Below are positions 1 to 13,600 of a DNA stretch of 64,000 nt, one piece after another (position 1 is the first letter of the stretch; each line of letters starts with the position of its first letter). The notes below the pieces were generated by a model. It searched no databases. It was not told where the DNA came from and saw nothing but the letters and a program-made list of their open reading frames with translations. Origin of the DNA: Hepsetus odoe. Its lineage: Eukaryota; Chordata; Actinopteri; Characiformes; Hepsetidae. The position numbers and the translations under genes are program-made. The stretch spans positions 15,773,994 to 15,837,993 of the forward strand of contig CM029369.1 of the NCBI GenBank assembly GCA_017165825.1. Direction: 5' to 3'.

Positions 1-62
1 ATTACTCAAAGGAAAAATGGTGTTTTTCAAAGGTACTTGTGTCATTATAAACTATTGCTCAC
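1..62 (-). other. epha3: Start of epha3 intron 13
   Basis: These bases follow the exon 13 donor (gtgagc). Nothing else is recognisable. Confidence 0.8.
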
Positions 63-272
63 TCTTGTTGTATAGGCAGCCTCCGGGTCATCTTCAAGCA
101 CTCTGGACAGGCCAAAATCAGACACTTTGCATACCAGGTTGCTGTTGACCAAGATATTCCGGGCAGCCAGGTCTCTGTGAACGTAGCCCATGTCTGAGAG
201 GTATTTCATACCTGATGCTATACCACGCAGCATACCCACCAACTGAATCACTGTGAACTGAGCATCATGTTT
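63..272 (-). CDS. epha3: epha3 exon 13: catalytic loop, DFG and activation-loop tyrosine
   Basis: This 210-bp exon encodes KHDAQFTVIQLVGMLRGIAS, GMKYLSDMGYVHRDLAARNI, LVNSNLVCKVSDFGLSRVLE and DDPEAAYTTR. It carries the catalytic loop HRDLAARN (general-base Asp), the magnesium-binding DFG, and the activation-loop tyrosine in EAAYTTR (Tyr779 in human, from memory). All catalytic residues are present, so the kinase is predicted active. The donor is AGA|gtgagc at 61-62, phase 0. The acceptor lies behind a long TC tract. The next exon, expected to start GGKIPIRWT, is outside the window, as is the SAM domain. Confidence 0.96.
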
Positions 273-3200
273 CTGACAGAGAGAAAGAGAGAGAGAGAGA
301 ATGAAAGAGACTGAAACAAGGTGTTTCATATCTATGTAGCACAAAGCTACTCCTAGAGAAATATTGGAAAACTGATGAGTTTATATATCAAAACATGTTT
401 GAACATTCCAATGGCACATTACAGAGCTTATTGCCTGGACAGATAGAGAGCTGAAGAATTTCGCCATCAAGCTGATAAAAGTGAAATCAGATATGATCCC
501 TTCAAAAGCTGCAGGTAGTTTTTATAATTAATTTTTAATAAGTTTTTATAATTAATTTTTCATAACCAAAACAAAAATACAAATAAATACACAAAAAAGA
601 TCAGTCAGTACATCTCAACTGTTCCTAATTTTTTCTGGGAGGTGCACTGGCAGCCTGCTGATGTTTACACTGGCATGTGTGAAAAGGGCTTTTATATGTG
701 GAGAGATGTGTTCAGGTCTCAGAAAGAGAGCTCTTCAGAAGGAGAGCTGAGACAGACCGGATGAGCAAGATAGCATTGATTTGTCAGCAAGCTCCAGAGA
801 AAAAGCCTCTTTTACTAAAAACAGCCAGACTGTACTCTCAACAGACGGCCAGTGTAAAAGCTCTTCTTTCTCTGTTCATCTATTTTTCTCCCTTCGTCTC
901 GCCTACCTGCTGTATTTATTCTCCTCTTTCTACGTGAATAAGGGAAAGGAGCGAACTGTGTTTATGTACTGCATACAAAATAAGTTTGGGCGAAAATAAA
1001 TCCTGGACCACCTGGAACAGACTGGAGCTCTGAGAGGTTCAAAGGCTTGCTAATAATAGTGACTTGAGCAGTGGCGAGGAAACGCATTCATGGGAGGATG
1101 ACAGTTTTCTTTGATAGAGTGCAGGCCATGCTGAAATGTGCAGGAAATTGCTCAGGAACAGTGCAACTGTTCTCTCTCTTTTTGGGGGGGGAACTGAGAT
1201 GCTGTACAGGCAAGTATGGAATGGAGTTTAGATCAGCACAGCTAAATCCTGCCTCTGATCATGATGTTTTAATGCTATGCTAATTTCAATCATGCAGAGC
1301 CTGTATTTAACTACAATTGCAGCGTGTTACTCCAGTGCTCTACACTCCCTTGTCTAGATGCAGACGTGTTTCATCAAAACTGCTGTGCTCGTTGAAACGG
1401 ACAAGATTACACACACAGTAAATCCCAGTTTTTTTCTATTGCTTCATTACGTTCAGTGCATTGTGAACAGGAAAAAAGAAGAACATGTGCATTACGTTTT
1501 AACTTGATCATCTTGTTCTGCAAATAGCAGATTGCCTGGCATGGCCCTGGTGGTGGTAAATGGTTGAAAAATGACAGGAAGGATGGTAAATTCATATGTC
1601 AGGTGTAGCACTGCCAAAGCAAGACTGTAGCAGCCAAAGGTTAAGCTGACCCATTTAATGAGCTCATTAGTGTGTTTATCAGCACTTTTCAGACAGGCCG
1701 CCCCTTTGCATGGCAGAAGTGCTACACAGCCTGTTCTTTGCTTGTTTGTTTTCGCAGCGCTTATGTAGCCATAATGAGAAGTCATTTGAAGGACAGAGCA
1801 TGCCCAGTCTGTATAATTGGCATGACTGGGTGGGCAGGCAGAAGGCCAGTCCCCCCACAGTGTTACAGACTGTACATTTGCAAATCCATGTCCCATGTTT
1901 CTTTTTAGCCTCGATTGTTCTTTGTGAGGCAGTGGGTCTATTGTGCAGATGAGCTCAAGTAAACCACTGACACTTGAAAGTGTCTGAAACACAGGTAATG
2001 TCAAGACTGTATTTTGAGGACTGTCTCTTTTTATGTAGAAAAAAAGATTTACAGTTTGTTTCTATTCTTGGAGGTGAAAGTGAAATGTTCCAAGTAACAG
2101 AGAGAATTTGGAGCCGGCTGTGATAAGCAGCTACTCGGCAGGGATGTGGGGAAGAAGAAGAGAGAGCGCGCAGGAGAAAGAGACAGGTATTTAAACCAGT
2201 TGAGGATGAGACCTCTGTGCTGTTCTTCTAATCATACATAATGGAGGCTCATTAACTGCTCGCAGCATGTCATACTCACTCGCAGGAAGCTGTCCAAAGA
2301 TCCATTCTCCATGTACTCTGTCACTATCATCACCGGCTTACCTGTGGAGAGAAGTGCATTAGATAGGGATGATTTAAGAGGACCAAAAGCATTTTCTGAA
2401 GCTTTGTGATGTGTTGACTAGAACTGAATGTTAGCAGGTTTTTCATTTGAAAACTAATGAGCCATTTTGTGACACGTGATATAAAAATTACACACATTTG
2501 GATGAGTGGAAACTAGTAATTTCACCAGTAATTTCAAGATATATGTCATAGTCATTATGTAGTTACTTGAAAGGTTATTTCTATATTGACAGTGTTTTAG
2601 TTGAGATGAGATTTAGTGCTTTCATTGCTGCTGCACATGGGTATTGTAAAAAGGCCAAGGATTAACAGGTGTGTTTTTATGGATTTAAGGAGTGAATGGA
2701 TCAGGTTAAAATTGCAAACTGGGCCAGCCCTGAAGCTTTTAACAAGTCTGAAACGCCGTCTCAGCCCCCAGGACAACAGCAGGGTCTACAGTTCTTGGGT
2801 GTACTTCTTCACCTGACGCCCCCCCCCCGAACTTGCTGGGGTCAGTCTTCGTAACTATAACTTACTGTGGCCCTAGGTTCAAGAGTGTTTCCTGCAGGAT
2901 GAAAAGAGCCTCTGGCTGAATTTAGAGGGCCCACAAGGTCAGCTGTCACTGTCTGACAGCTTTATTCCCTCTTTTCTCTGGCCATAAATTACTGCTTTTA
3001 TCATCTGCACCTTATTTCAGTGCCTGTTGAAGGTTCACAAAAGAGAGTTTTTAACCCATTAAACTTTGCCTAGTAGAGGGTCCCGTCACTATCACAGTAC
3101 TTTTAATAGGAAACACTAATAATACCAGAAAAATTAACAGTGGATCTGTGGGGGAAAGCTGAGATTTGTGTGCAATGCTGTAAAAAAAAGAAGGAAAATA

Positions 3201-4648
3201 CAGACACTTTCTGCAAGATCCATGTGCATATTAAGAAAAGAAGAAAAGCAGATACAGAAAATGCAATCCATATTAGGATGGTTTACTTTTGATATCATAA
3301 ACATTCACCCCATCTGAGCAACAGTAAGATGCGACTGAAGTGTGAAGTTTGTTCCATCTGTTGTCTGCTCACAGTGGGAGTTTAAGACAAAAAGCAACAA
3401 TGACTGGCTTTGTTTCATCATGTTCATATCAAAACAGGCAGTAAAAGACTGTGGTTTCGAAAAAACAAGAAGTGAACAAAGGCAGAAATAGGTGTTTGTG
3501 TCCTAGAAAAATTCAGAAAATCTGTTTAAATGAATACTGATAACATTTTTAGTTTAAAATCATACTTATCATAAAATCAAGCTTATGGACCAAGACATTA
3601 CAGGTTCAAATCCCTCCTCCAGCACTACCACCATTGGGTTCCTGAGCAAAACCCTTAACCCTGAGTTGCTCCAGGGGGACTGTCGCTGTAGTTAGGAATT
3701 GGAAGATTTAGATAAGAGCATCTGCTAAATGCCGTAAATGGTAATTTACACCCAGCTATTTAGAGTCTTAGAGGCACATTAACAAAGCAACAAGTTTATC
3801 ACTATTAGATAGTTACAGGGTAGAAAATAATCCTTTGAATAGTCACAACTGTTTCTGGTACATAAGAACATCCTAACATCCCAGACCTGATAGATGGCTT
3901 TATTTCTTCTCTTTACTCTTTCAAATACTTGCATGAAGCAATGGGAACTGCACACATGTGGCCACAAAAGACCTACGTTGGAGCTGACAGTACAACACAG
4001 TGATAAACGGTGTTTATAAAATTCACACAATCATCATGAGCAAAGTGGACCAACACAGCCTACTTAATGAAAGATGTTGAGTCATATGCGGCCTGCTATC
4101 TCAGCGGGAGCCACACAGTTTACTTCACAGAGCAGATGAACAGTTCAACCTGTTACATGTCAAGATATTTCTGCCTACAACTTTCTCCAAACACAAGAAC
4201 CATTTTTGCTGCAAACAGTCAGAGATACTATTAAACACACATTACATTTCACTCAACCACAACGGAGAGGTCCTTTGATTTAATCTGAAATCTCTTGTGG
4301 TTTCTAATGTTGATAGTAATAATAAAAATAATAATAATAATTCCCATGCTGTAAACCAGCTCATAATCAGTACTGCAGCCTCCTCGTGTTCCTGTACCAA
4401 TCGCAGCTTCACAAATATTTTGCCAAATGCAAGGCCAAAAGCAGCAGGTTAAATGGGGTGTGAAAGTCTCTGGATTATTAAGAATTAACATGGCTGAGTT
4501 AATAAATCAAGTCACGTCACAGGCTATAGGAGATGCATGCCAGCCTCCCCTACACACACACTGCCAAAACCCTGCACACCAGAGCTGCTTTCAATCACAC
4601 ATATGTGCTAAACATACAGGCCTTCCCTCCCTCCCTCTCTCACAGACA

Positions 4649-4682
<34 letters not shown>

Positions 4683-7600
4683 AAAAACACATGCACCAGT
4701 TCAAACATCAGTAACAATCAACAGTCATTTACAATGACCTTTCTTATTTTTTACAAGCCTAATAAGTGAGAGCATTGTGAGATTTATTAGACAAACATAA
4801 TCCTCAGTTTATGAAGAATTATAGACATGAAAGGAAAATTTTGCATTCCTTTCTGGGCACTGTTTGAGGGAAAACTAATCTACAACTTGGCCAAAGTTTG
4901 ATCTGAATTTTTTTTATTAGAGACCACTGTTTAAATAGCCTAGTCTGGGAAACTGACATTTTATGGCAGTCACCACACAACACTGTAGGTAAAGCAATGA
5001 AAAAATAACTAAAAAACTAAAAAACTAAAAAAAAAACTCACTGTGGTTCTCAAATTAAATTTGAAAAAAAATGAAAAAACTACTTTTTCTCAGGATTTGG
5101 TAGTCAATTTAGTTGGGATTTCTTAAAGTTTAGAGTCACACAACATGTTGAGTGTGAGATACTAGAACTATTTTTTGTTAACTATATTTTGTTAACATTT
5201 GAAACAGGGAGAAATTGAAGCATGTCAATTTATGATAAAGTTCATCTGAAGCCAGAGTTCAAGCCCATTAGTTCTTTCCTACATGGCCATAACATTCACT
5301 CCATTATAGGAAAAAGCCTAATGTGTGAAAAATATCCCATTAAAGAGGCTCCTGCAAGGAACTGTGCTGTGTATAGGGAAATAGGCTTTGATCATACTAA
5401 ATAATGGAGATTGATTTGCTGAGATTTACAACACCAGGTGATTTCTGCCTCTTTGGAAACTGACCCGAGATTATAAAAACATACATAAAAAAAAAAAATC
5501 TATGGCTTTCCTTAGAAGGGAACTTGCCAACTTCATGACATTTAATAATCTATAACTGAAAACAGCTAATATTTAATACAAATCCCAAAAGAGCCCTGCA
5601 CTTAATGTACAGCTCAAAATGAAACCTCAGAAAGTTAAAGATGATAAATGATTCTTACATGTGGATTAAAAACACCATTCTGCACCAGAGAGTCATTATA
5701 AGCTCTCCTTCCAGGCTTAGTGTAAGTATAACATTCATCTCACTCCCTTAAGCACGAGGGTGAAAAATAGCATGAGGTCAGAGGAAAAAATTACAATAGT
5801 TTAAACATGCATGGAGTAGCTGAAATGTGTTGAAAGACACTCACTGCGAGTGACCACGCCTTCAAGTCTGATAATATTGGGGTGGTCAAATTGTCCCATG
5901 ATGCTAGCCTCACTTAGGAAGTCCCGCCTCTGCTTCTCTGTGTATCCCACTTTCAGTGTCTTGATCGCCACACAGATCTCTTTCTTAGAGGGCAGTTTCA
6001 GCCGGCCACTGCAAACCTCTCCAAATTCACCTGCAAACATGCCATTGAGGAAAATGAGATTTTAAAAAATCCTTCATTGTTTACCATTTAGAAGCATAAT
6101 TCATCTATTTTGACATCTGATCTAAAACATTAACAAGAGATTAGGGTACTTATGAAAGCACTGGGGCTTCAAAAGAAGCTTTAGTGTCTTTCTGTTCATG
6201 TGCAGTGTTAAACAGATTATGCATTTCTGTCTTTAACTGGATTTTTTGGGTGTACTGACACACAGGTGGGATTTTTTATAAGCTATGAGGCATCTTCAAA
6301 GCTCTACACAGGAGGCCAGATATCTCTACCAAGATGAGTGGTGACAGAGCCTTGAATAGACATCTGGGTAAAGATGATGTCATCACATAGCCATCCAGGC
6401 AAGGATAGTGTTCTTCTGACATAATTCAATTATATCCCATGCAGGATGGGAGAAAAGGGTAAAATCCTGGACTGATATCTGGAAAAACTTAACTGAAACA
6501 TTTGCAAGCGGTCCAAACACCCCCTCCATTAAATGCGGTGGCAGCACAGACAATACTGACCATAATGATGTTTCGCTTTACCTACTCCTGATAAGTTGTA
6601 AAGATAAATGAAACTGCACTTTTTCTTTAACAACAGCCAGGGCAAACACTTTAAAACCCTTTCCCCAGCAATACACTGCAGATAAATCTTCTTTTCCCCT
6701 CACTATTTGTATAAAATTCAAGAAATTGTTAACATCATATGTACAGTTCAGCATTTAAAAACTATTAAAAGTGAGGAAGCACTTATCTGCAAGTCATACA
6801 GCCTGATGTTTTTGTAATGGCTTTGCAGGAGCACCCTAAGAGCATGTCCCATTATTTGCTAGGTTCTCCTGTATTGGTCTGTGCAGCTATAAATCACCTA
6901 GCATTATCTTGATGTGTGCTCTACTGTTTAAGACATCAGGAACGTGGAGTGCCTGGGAGAGAACGAGCTACAGGGGGTGAAAAATAATATCCCAGCTGGA
7001 GGTATGCTCCGCTTACCCATACTCCCTTGCTCCAGCAGCAGGCACTCTATTAAAGGCAGTGAGGCGGTGAGGATGAGCACTGGGAGCGATGCTCTCCCCA
7101 TCTCACCACTCACAATCAGAAGCACACACTTCCAGCTGAGGTGCTAAATGATTCTCATTTACATCGCCTGCCACATCTGTTACAAATGTATCCTGTCCTC
7201 TCACAGGTAACAGTGTATTATAGCTCCAGACACTGAGGGATGACTATGCATACCTGCACCTACTACTTTGTCAATGGCGATACAGGATGCATCAAGTTCT
7301 TTGGCGAATTCATGCACTGCTTGACTCGGGTCTTCGTAAGTGTGTGGATCCACATAAGTCCTGATACCAGGCAGTCGCACTGAAAATAGAAAACTTTTTA
7401 AATTAAAATGGTTACAAAGTTATGTGACTGTGTGTTAATCACAGTTATCTGACTAACCTATCTTGTAAAGTGATTAAATGATCAAAAAGAATAGAAAAAA
7501 AAACAGAGAACAAGAAGAAAAGAAATAAACACGGAACTTCCCCACCTTGACTGATCTTTAGAAAACAATTACATGGCTTAAAATAGCTTTAACAATGTCT

Positions 7601-10600
7601 TGATTTTAAACACCATGACTTATTAGCCTTTGAAGTGCTATTTGAGTGAAATTAACATTACCTGGGGAGGTAAGGTAGTGTAATTATTACAGGTGCTTCA
7701 CTGAAACGTTTTATAGACTGCTTATTTAAGTAAGCTATGTATATAGAGTAAACTCATAAACCTTTGAATAAATAAAAGTTATGAATAAATCAATTGCTTA
7801 GGTATCATCACTGTTGCTACAAAACTTCGCATCACCATATTTCTCCAACAGCGATGCTTTTTCTACTTGTGAAAAGCTGAAAAGCAGGTTTAGAAATGTA
7901 TAGAACATTTTAAGTGTAGAGAGATCCCCCCCATCTCTGCAATTTATATATATTTAATATAAGTTTTTATATTATGCAAATTAGCAATAAACATTACAGA
8001 TTTCTTATGGCATCACTACATCAGCCTAGTTCCTTGTGTAAATATCTCTTCAGAAAGAGTTTATTACGCATGAGATACAAATGCACTACGGTACTTACAG
8101 TGGCCATTGCCAAAGTGAAGCCTCTTTTCATCTGGATGTTTAGATTTACTGTATCCACAAAACCTGCCAATCAAGAGTGTTGAAGGACAATAATTAATGT
8201 CAATGATACTTGCATGAGCTTTTTGCTACTCTACATCTAATGACTGAGCAGACAAAAGTCAGAGACAGGAAGGACCTGAATGTTTTGCTTTGCTATGAGG
8301 CAGAACAGCATTTGGGGTCTTATGTGCATAAGTCAGAGATTTATGCACTCTTTCAACTGTGCAGTCTGCCAAAATCAGCCCCTCTGCATGACTTGACACT
8401 CTAGCTCTCACAGTACCCATTACACTAAGTAAAGCAGAGGCAAGAAAAATAATACGGCTTCTGCCAAGTGAATCATCCAAAACTAAATATAGGCAGCTGA
8501 CATGCAGAGGCATGCTCTTCATGTGCATCTTCATTCAGGAGATCCGAGAGGTGGGGAAAGGAGGAGTGGGGGTCACAGGGAGGAGCACATATAATGGGGA
8601 AGTGACAGCTTCAAGATGGTCACATTAAAGACTTTGTCAAGTCACTGTCTCATTGACAGACAAACCTGCCAATCACAATGTACAGCACCACTGTGAGGAG
8701 GATGATGGCCACGGCAGAAGAGATGGCAATCAGCACCACCTGACTGTTCTCGCTGGAGATAGAAAAAGCTGTCAGAGAGAGAAACACAGAGAAAAAGGAA
8801 ACAGCTTAGATAACATCAAGAAAAAATGTGAACTACTGAGATTCAGATCATCATGCAAAGAAGTCTTGTGGAACATGAAGGGAAAGTGTTAGCAGCATAC
8901 ATTTAACTTAAGTATTTGATTAAGAATTTTTAAAGCAATTTTTAAAGAGTTTTCTGATTTTGATTGAAATTAATCAGTTAATCAATCAATTAAGTAATTA
9001 AAATGATTTCTTCACATGGATTAAAAAGGCTGTTAAGAGTAAAAATATATATTTCATATTTTAAACTGAATTTAGAATAAGTGTTAAGTTACACTAAATT
9101 TAAATGAACCACAAATAGAAAATGTAGAACCACAAATAGAAAAGATCCTAAAACAAATCTGTCACCATAATGTATCCCTCTATTCATCCTTTTCTGAGAA
9201 TAATAATGATTTTATGTAATCATCACATCATATTTACTCCAAAGAAGCAATTCATTCTTTAAATGACTTTTGACAAACCACTAGACTTGAACTAAACAGA
9301 AGGAAAGATCTGAGCAAGAATAAGGAATCCAAATTTAGAGCGCTTCTGCCCAGATTAACAGATGAATAATGGGAGCTATCAGCTCAGGAGGACTATGCCA
9401 TCATTTTACATTTTACATTCGCTATGCATATGAAGTTCTACAGAGGCATGACCAGCTAAGTAACCTGCAGGGAAGAAAATGACTGCTGTCTGCACTGTAT
9501 CATTCCAATTCATGTCTGTGCATTGATTTCCTATAAATGTTTCATTAGGAGGAAGGGCAAAGGAAAAATACCAGTTCTGCCATGAAAAGACATATAGAGT
9601 ATATCAAATGCATAGTTAAATGCTGTAGTAACGATGGGACTTTATCCCATCAATAGTGGTGCAGCACGGAAGGGTGTGTGAGGATGGACACACAACAGCA
9701 TTACGTATTTCAAATCAACACAGTAATTGTACGAGATCTAATAGTCACCAAAATAACCATGGATGAAAATAAATTTAAAAAAATGCAGGAGCACTCAAAG
9801 GGTTTTTAAAGAAATGCAAAGTGTGACAATGACAATCATTTCTCCTATCAATGCTACACAAACATAATTGCTTTTCCAGAAAGGAACAGGCCTCTATAAG
9901 AATAATAAACTAATTCAGTCACTTACTGTAGTTTAATATAGGACACCACACACATTTTATAAATAAATCCACAGAAATATTATATATTTTTTATCATATA
10001 TATTATGTAGTTTCATTTTGTATTAGTGCTTGTGGAAATGCTTTTGTATTTATTTTTACTTTAAATTTAAAAAATCAATTTCAAATTGCATGAAATATAT
10101 AAAATTGTGATATAAAAGTACATGCACATAAGTTGTTTTTTTGTTGTTTTTTTTTATTTTCTACTCCAGCCTGCATGGACTAAACATTCTAAAAAAAGAT
10201 TCTAATATGCAGGTTTAATTCACTTGATCCATATGAGTAGGTCCTTCAATGTAAAGTATAAGTTACAACAGTTCTCCTAATTGCATACATTTGAAAAATG
10301 ACAAATGAAATGTGCAAAATATGCAATATTTGTTCAATTTACTTGTCATAACTTTTCTTTAAGTCCTTTGAAAATTCACATCAGTTCATTTGCAGATTGA
10401 AAATTAAATGAACAATATATGATCAATAACTAAACTAATGTGTTGAATGTGAGTCTTCTTTAAGATAAAAAAATCTAACATGTTATTGTGAACTTTTCTG
10501 TTTTGACTGGGCAGTATTCTGCATGCTAGAAAGCATGTGTTTAACAAGAGAGGGTTTAAATGTAAGTGCTTACAATCTGGGCTGGTCTCAAACTCAAACT

Positions 10601-13600
10601 TGCGGCTGCTGCTGCCGTAGCCTGCAGCAGTACGTGCTCTGATCTGCAGCAAGTAACTGGTATCAGGCTTCAGTCCATTCAGAGTCACATTGGTGCCCTT
10701 GGATCTCAGAATGGTGTAGCTGGTCTCTTGTTCCCGCTATGGGAAGGGAAGCAGAGAGAAGGGGTGGGGAGGGAGAGAAAATGCAAGAGATGTTATCTAG
10801 ATAGCTATGCAGACACTGTTTATTTGGATGAGAGGGCCAGTTAGCAGCAAGTGGTTTAGTCCTCTCAAAAAAAAAAAGTAGAAAACAATGCTCATAATCA
10901 GGCATTTCTCAGGCTGCTAGGGATAGTGACAACCCAGCTATTTTTTTTAAAGACCTCTGTGGTACAATGATTCGCTTTACTATGCTTAAAAAAAGAAAGA
11001 AATTACAGCAGATTTACAGGGCGTCTTTGCTTTCAATCCATTGTTTCCAGATGTGCCTCTTATGGGGTAAAGAGGAGAGCAGCAGAATGTACAGGGTGTG
11101 GAACATTAAGCCATTGACTGCAGGGATTTCCTGCTAACAAAAGGATCACTCAAGACTCCATCCTCCTTTTTTGTCCTCATCACCTATCACCCGTAAACCC
11201 AGTTCTATCATAAAGGTCAGTGTCTGAACTAAGAAATATAGCATACTAAATCATTCCAGGGTAAATACATCACCCCAAGCTAAAGTAAACAACAGCAAAT
11301 AAGATTTCTGAAATGTAGCTTTTATTAAGTTTGTTATTTGTTAAGTGCTGATAAATGGCAGATGAGAAGAATTATCCATGGTTATATATTTGGATATTTT
11401 AGGATTTTTAAACAAATAAGGTAAATAATGCATATCATCTTAGTAACATGAATTGCACAAAACTAAAGAAGCAGTTCCAGGGTAGCCTCAGAATCGAGTT
11501 TGCATAATTAACAAATCACATGGCATAAAGGCACATTTTCTTTAATTCCACTTTCTACTACTTACTACTAATGTTCTATAGGAATTCTCCTTCAAAAGCA
11601 TTTTATTAAGTAAATAGGCAGACTAATTCAAACATCATGACCTGGGATTTGGCTTTTTCTCCCCAACCCTTCCTCTTAACAAGGAGAAGAGACCATTTTA
11701 AATCACCAAACTTCACACAGAAAACACTGCACTCCCAACCTGCAAATGGAGTGGATCAGACTTCATGGTTCAACAGACACTTTAAAATAAATTCACTCTT
11801 GATGTCTGAGAAGATGAAACCAATACCCTGCACCGTACTGTATGTGTCTTCGTCTAAGTCATAAATCTTTGCACAGGTTGTCAGTGTTCACTGCTCACGA
11901 CACCATATGATCCCCTGGAAATCACACACAGGTGTGTCTAAACTTTTTTTCTGTTAAAAGCACTCTTACCATATGTCTCAGTTCTACGTCAGGCAGCTCC
12001 TGACTCTGGGGTTTGACAAGGCATGCGACTGTTACTTTTCGACATGTACACTATTGGTGGAATTTAATATGCTTGCCATGTTCTGCTCTGACAGTCTAAA
12101 TACTGCAATCTGTGGTGTCTCCGCTGGAAAAGAAAAACGTGTAAATACAATATGCATTTCAACAAGCATTCCTCCCATTAAAGCTTAAAGAGAAATAAAC
12201 ACTCCTTATTCAGAGACAACTTCACTGTTTCTTTTACTGTCCTAGATTAATATGATAAAACAGAAAAATAATCACAATCCTGTATTCCCACCATCACTCT
12301 TTCAGTTTCTGCCCTTTATCCCATTTGGCCTAATTTAGAAGGAGTTCAACAGAGGGGCTGAAAGGACTGAAAAAATATAGAATAACTGGAGTCAAAAGCA
12401 TGCAAAGCATTTGGGATTACAAACATTATAAATATGATATATACACTAAACCATTCTAAATATGATACATACACAAAGAGCAGTTTATTTCTTTCCTCGC
12501 TAAAAGCATGCATGTAGATATCTATGTTACATGAAGCAGCATTGCTGTCTGTTCTTTCTTTTTTGGCCATACATTTAAAGGACAGTTGTTTCTGACAGGA
12601 GCTGCGTAATTTCAGTGACCGGGCATTTGAATTGCCTTTCAGAAAGTCCTTTCATGCAATTTGTTTGATTTTTATAATATACAGTGGCATTTATGGTATA
12701 CCGTTTGAATGTGGTGTTAGTTTGGAGTAGAAGCTTTGACGCACTTCTTTCATTAAAAAGACACGAGGTTAACGTTTTGGAGTCTTGGTGTTCTTGTGGT
12801 CAATGTGAGTTAGTGAGCCCTGTGAACAGATTTTGGGGCCCCTTTCTCTGTCAGTGGGTGTGTTTGTGTATTTTCTAGGGAGAGTGGGGGGTATGCTGTT
12901 ATCCTCTGCCAGGCTGGATAAAGGAGCACCACAGGTCCTACAAGGGGTATTCCAGGCTTTTCCACATGGCAGATCCAGCTGAGTAGGATTTGGGAAACTC
13001 CAGCCTTGCATGCAGAAGCAATGTCACACAAAGATATATAATTAACAGGAATCAGTGGGGGGCTCAAGTAGATTTAATTGTGAAAGGAGGATACTGTGCC
13101 ACCTAGGGTCAAACGAAATATGGCAGATTTTAAAGAACCCAGAAAATACCTGCACCAGGCTGTGAAACTAGCCCCTGAAGAGCCGCCTTTGCTTGCAAAT
13201 AAGGAGATTATGGCTGACCCACAACATTTCACAGGCTGAGATTTGGAGCCTGACTGACCACACTGAAAAACTTTATACAAAAGCCGTCTGTAGCAAGCTA
13301 AGGAGTCAACTACAACTCACTGGCTTGGATTTCTGCAAGAGGTCTAAACAGGGATCTATGAATCTAAAATGTAAAAGTACTGCACTTACTTAAGGCCCCC
13401 GCTAAACTCTCTGTAATATAAATGACTTTCCAGTAATCTAATTGTTATTACAATTAAACATATCACAGCATAAAAATGTTTGGCCGCTCCTTATAAGGCA
13501 AAATCTGTCTTGTTTCACTAGTTAATTTTACCATTTGATTTCACAAATACTGTCCAGTAAAACTTTTCAAAAAATGAAATGCTCATTTATTAATACAGAT

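Larger units (their letters stand above)
273..2279 (-). other. epha3: epha3 intron 12
   Basis: This 2.0-kb intron has gtgagt at its 5' end (2274-2279) and tgtcag at its 3' end (273-278). It contains the TC-rich tract at 275-310 and a short tandem duplication at 517-560. A 170-codon open frame at 1492-2004 on the minus strand resembles no family I know and lacks splice context. No mobile element was recognised. Confidence 0.85.
2342..5844 (-). other. epha3: epha3 intron 11
   Basis: This 3.5-kb AT-rich intron lies between kinase exons 11 and 12. It holds a SINE fragment (3600-3748), a CA microsatellite near 4651 and an A-rich tract around 5007-5035. The remainder shows nothing recognisable. 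Confidence 0.85.

Noticed and set aside
1492..2004. 170-codon minus-strand open frame in intron 12
   Set aside because: No recognisable domain, no splice context, and it lies wholly between two well-defined epha3 exons; most likely a chance frame.
10663..10905. A separate small gene overlapping exon 7
   Set aside because: It is an alternative frame across exon 7 and its acceptor; the epha3 frame explains the conservation.
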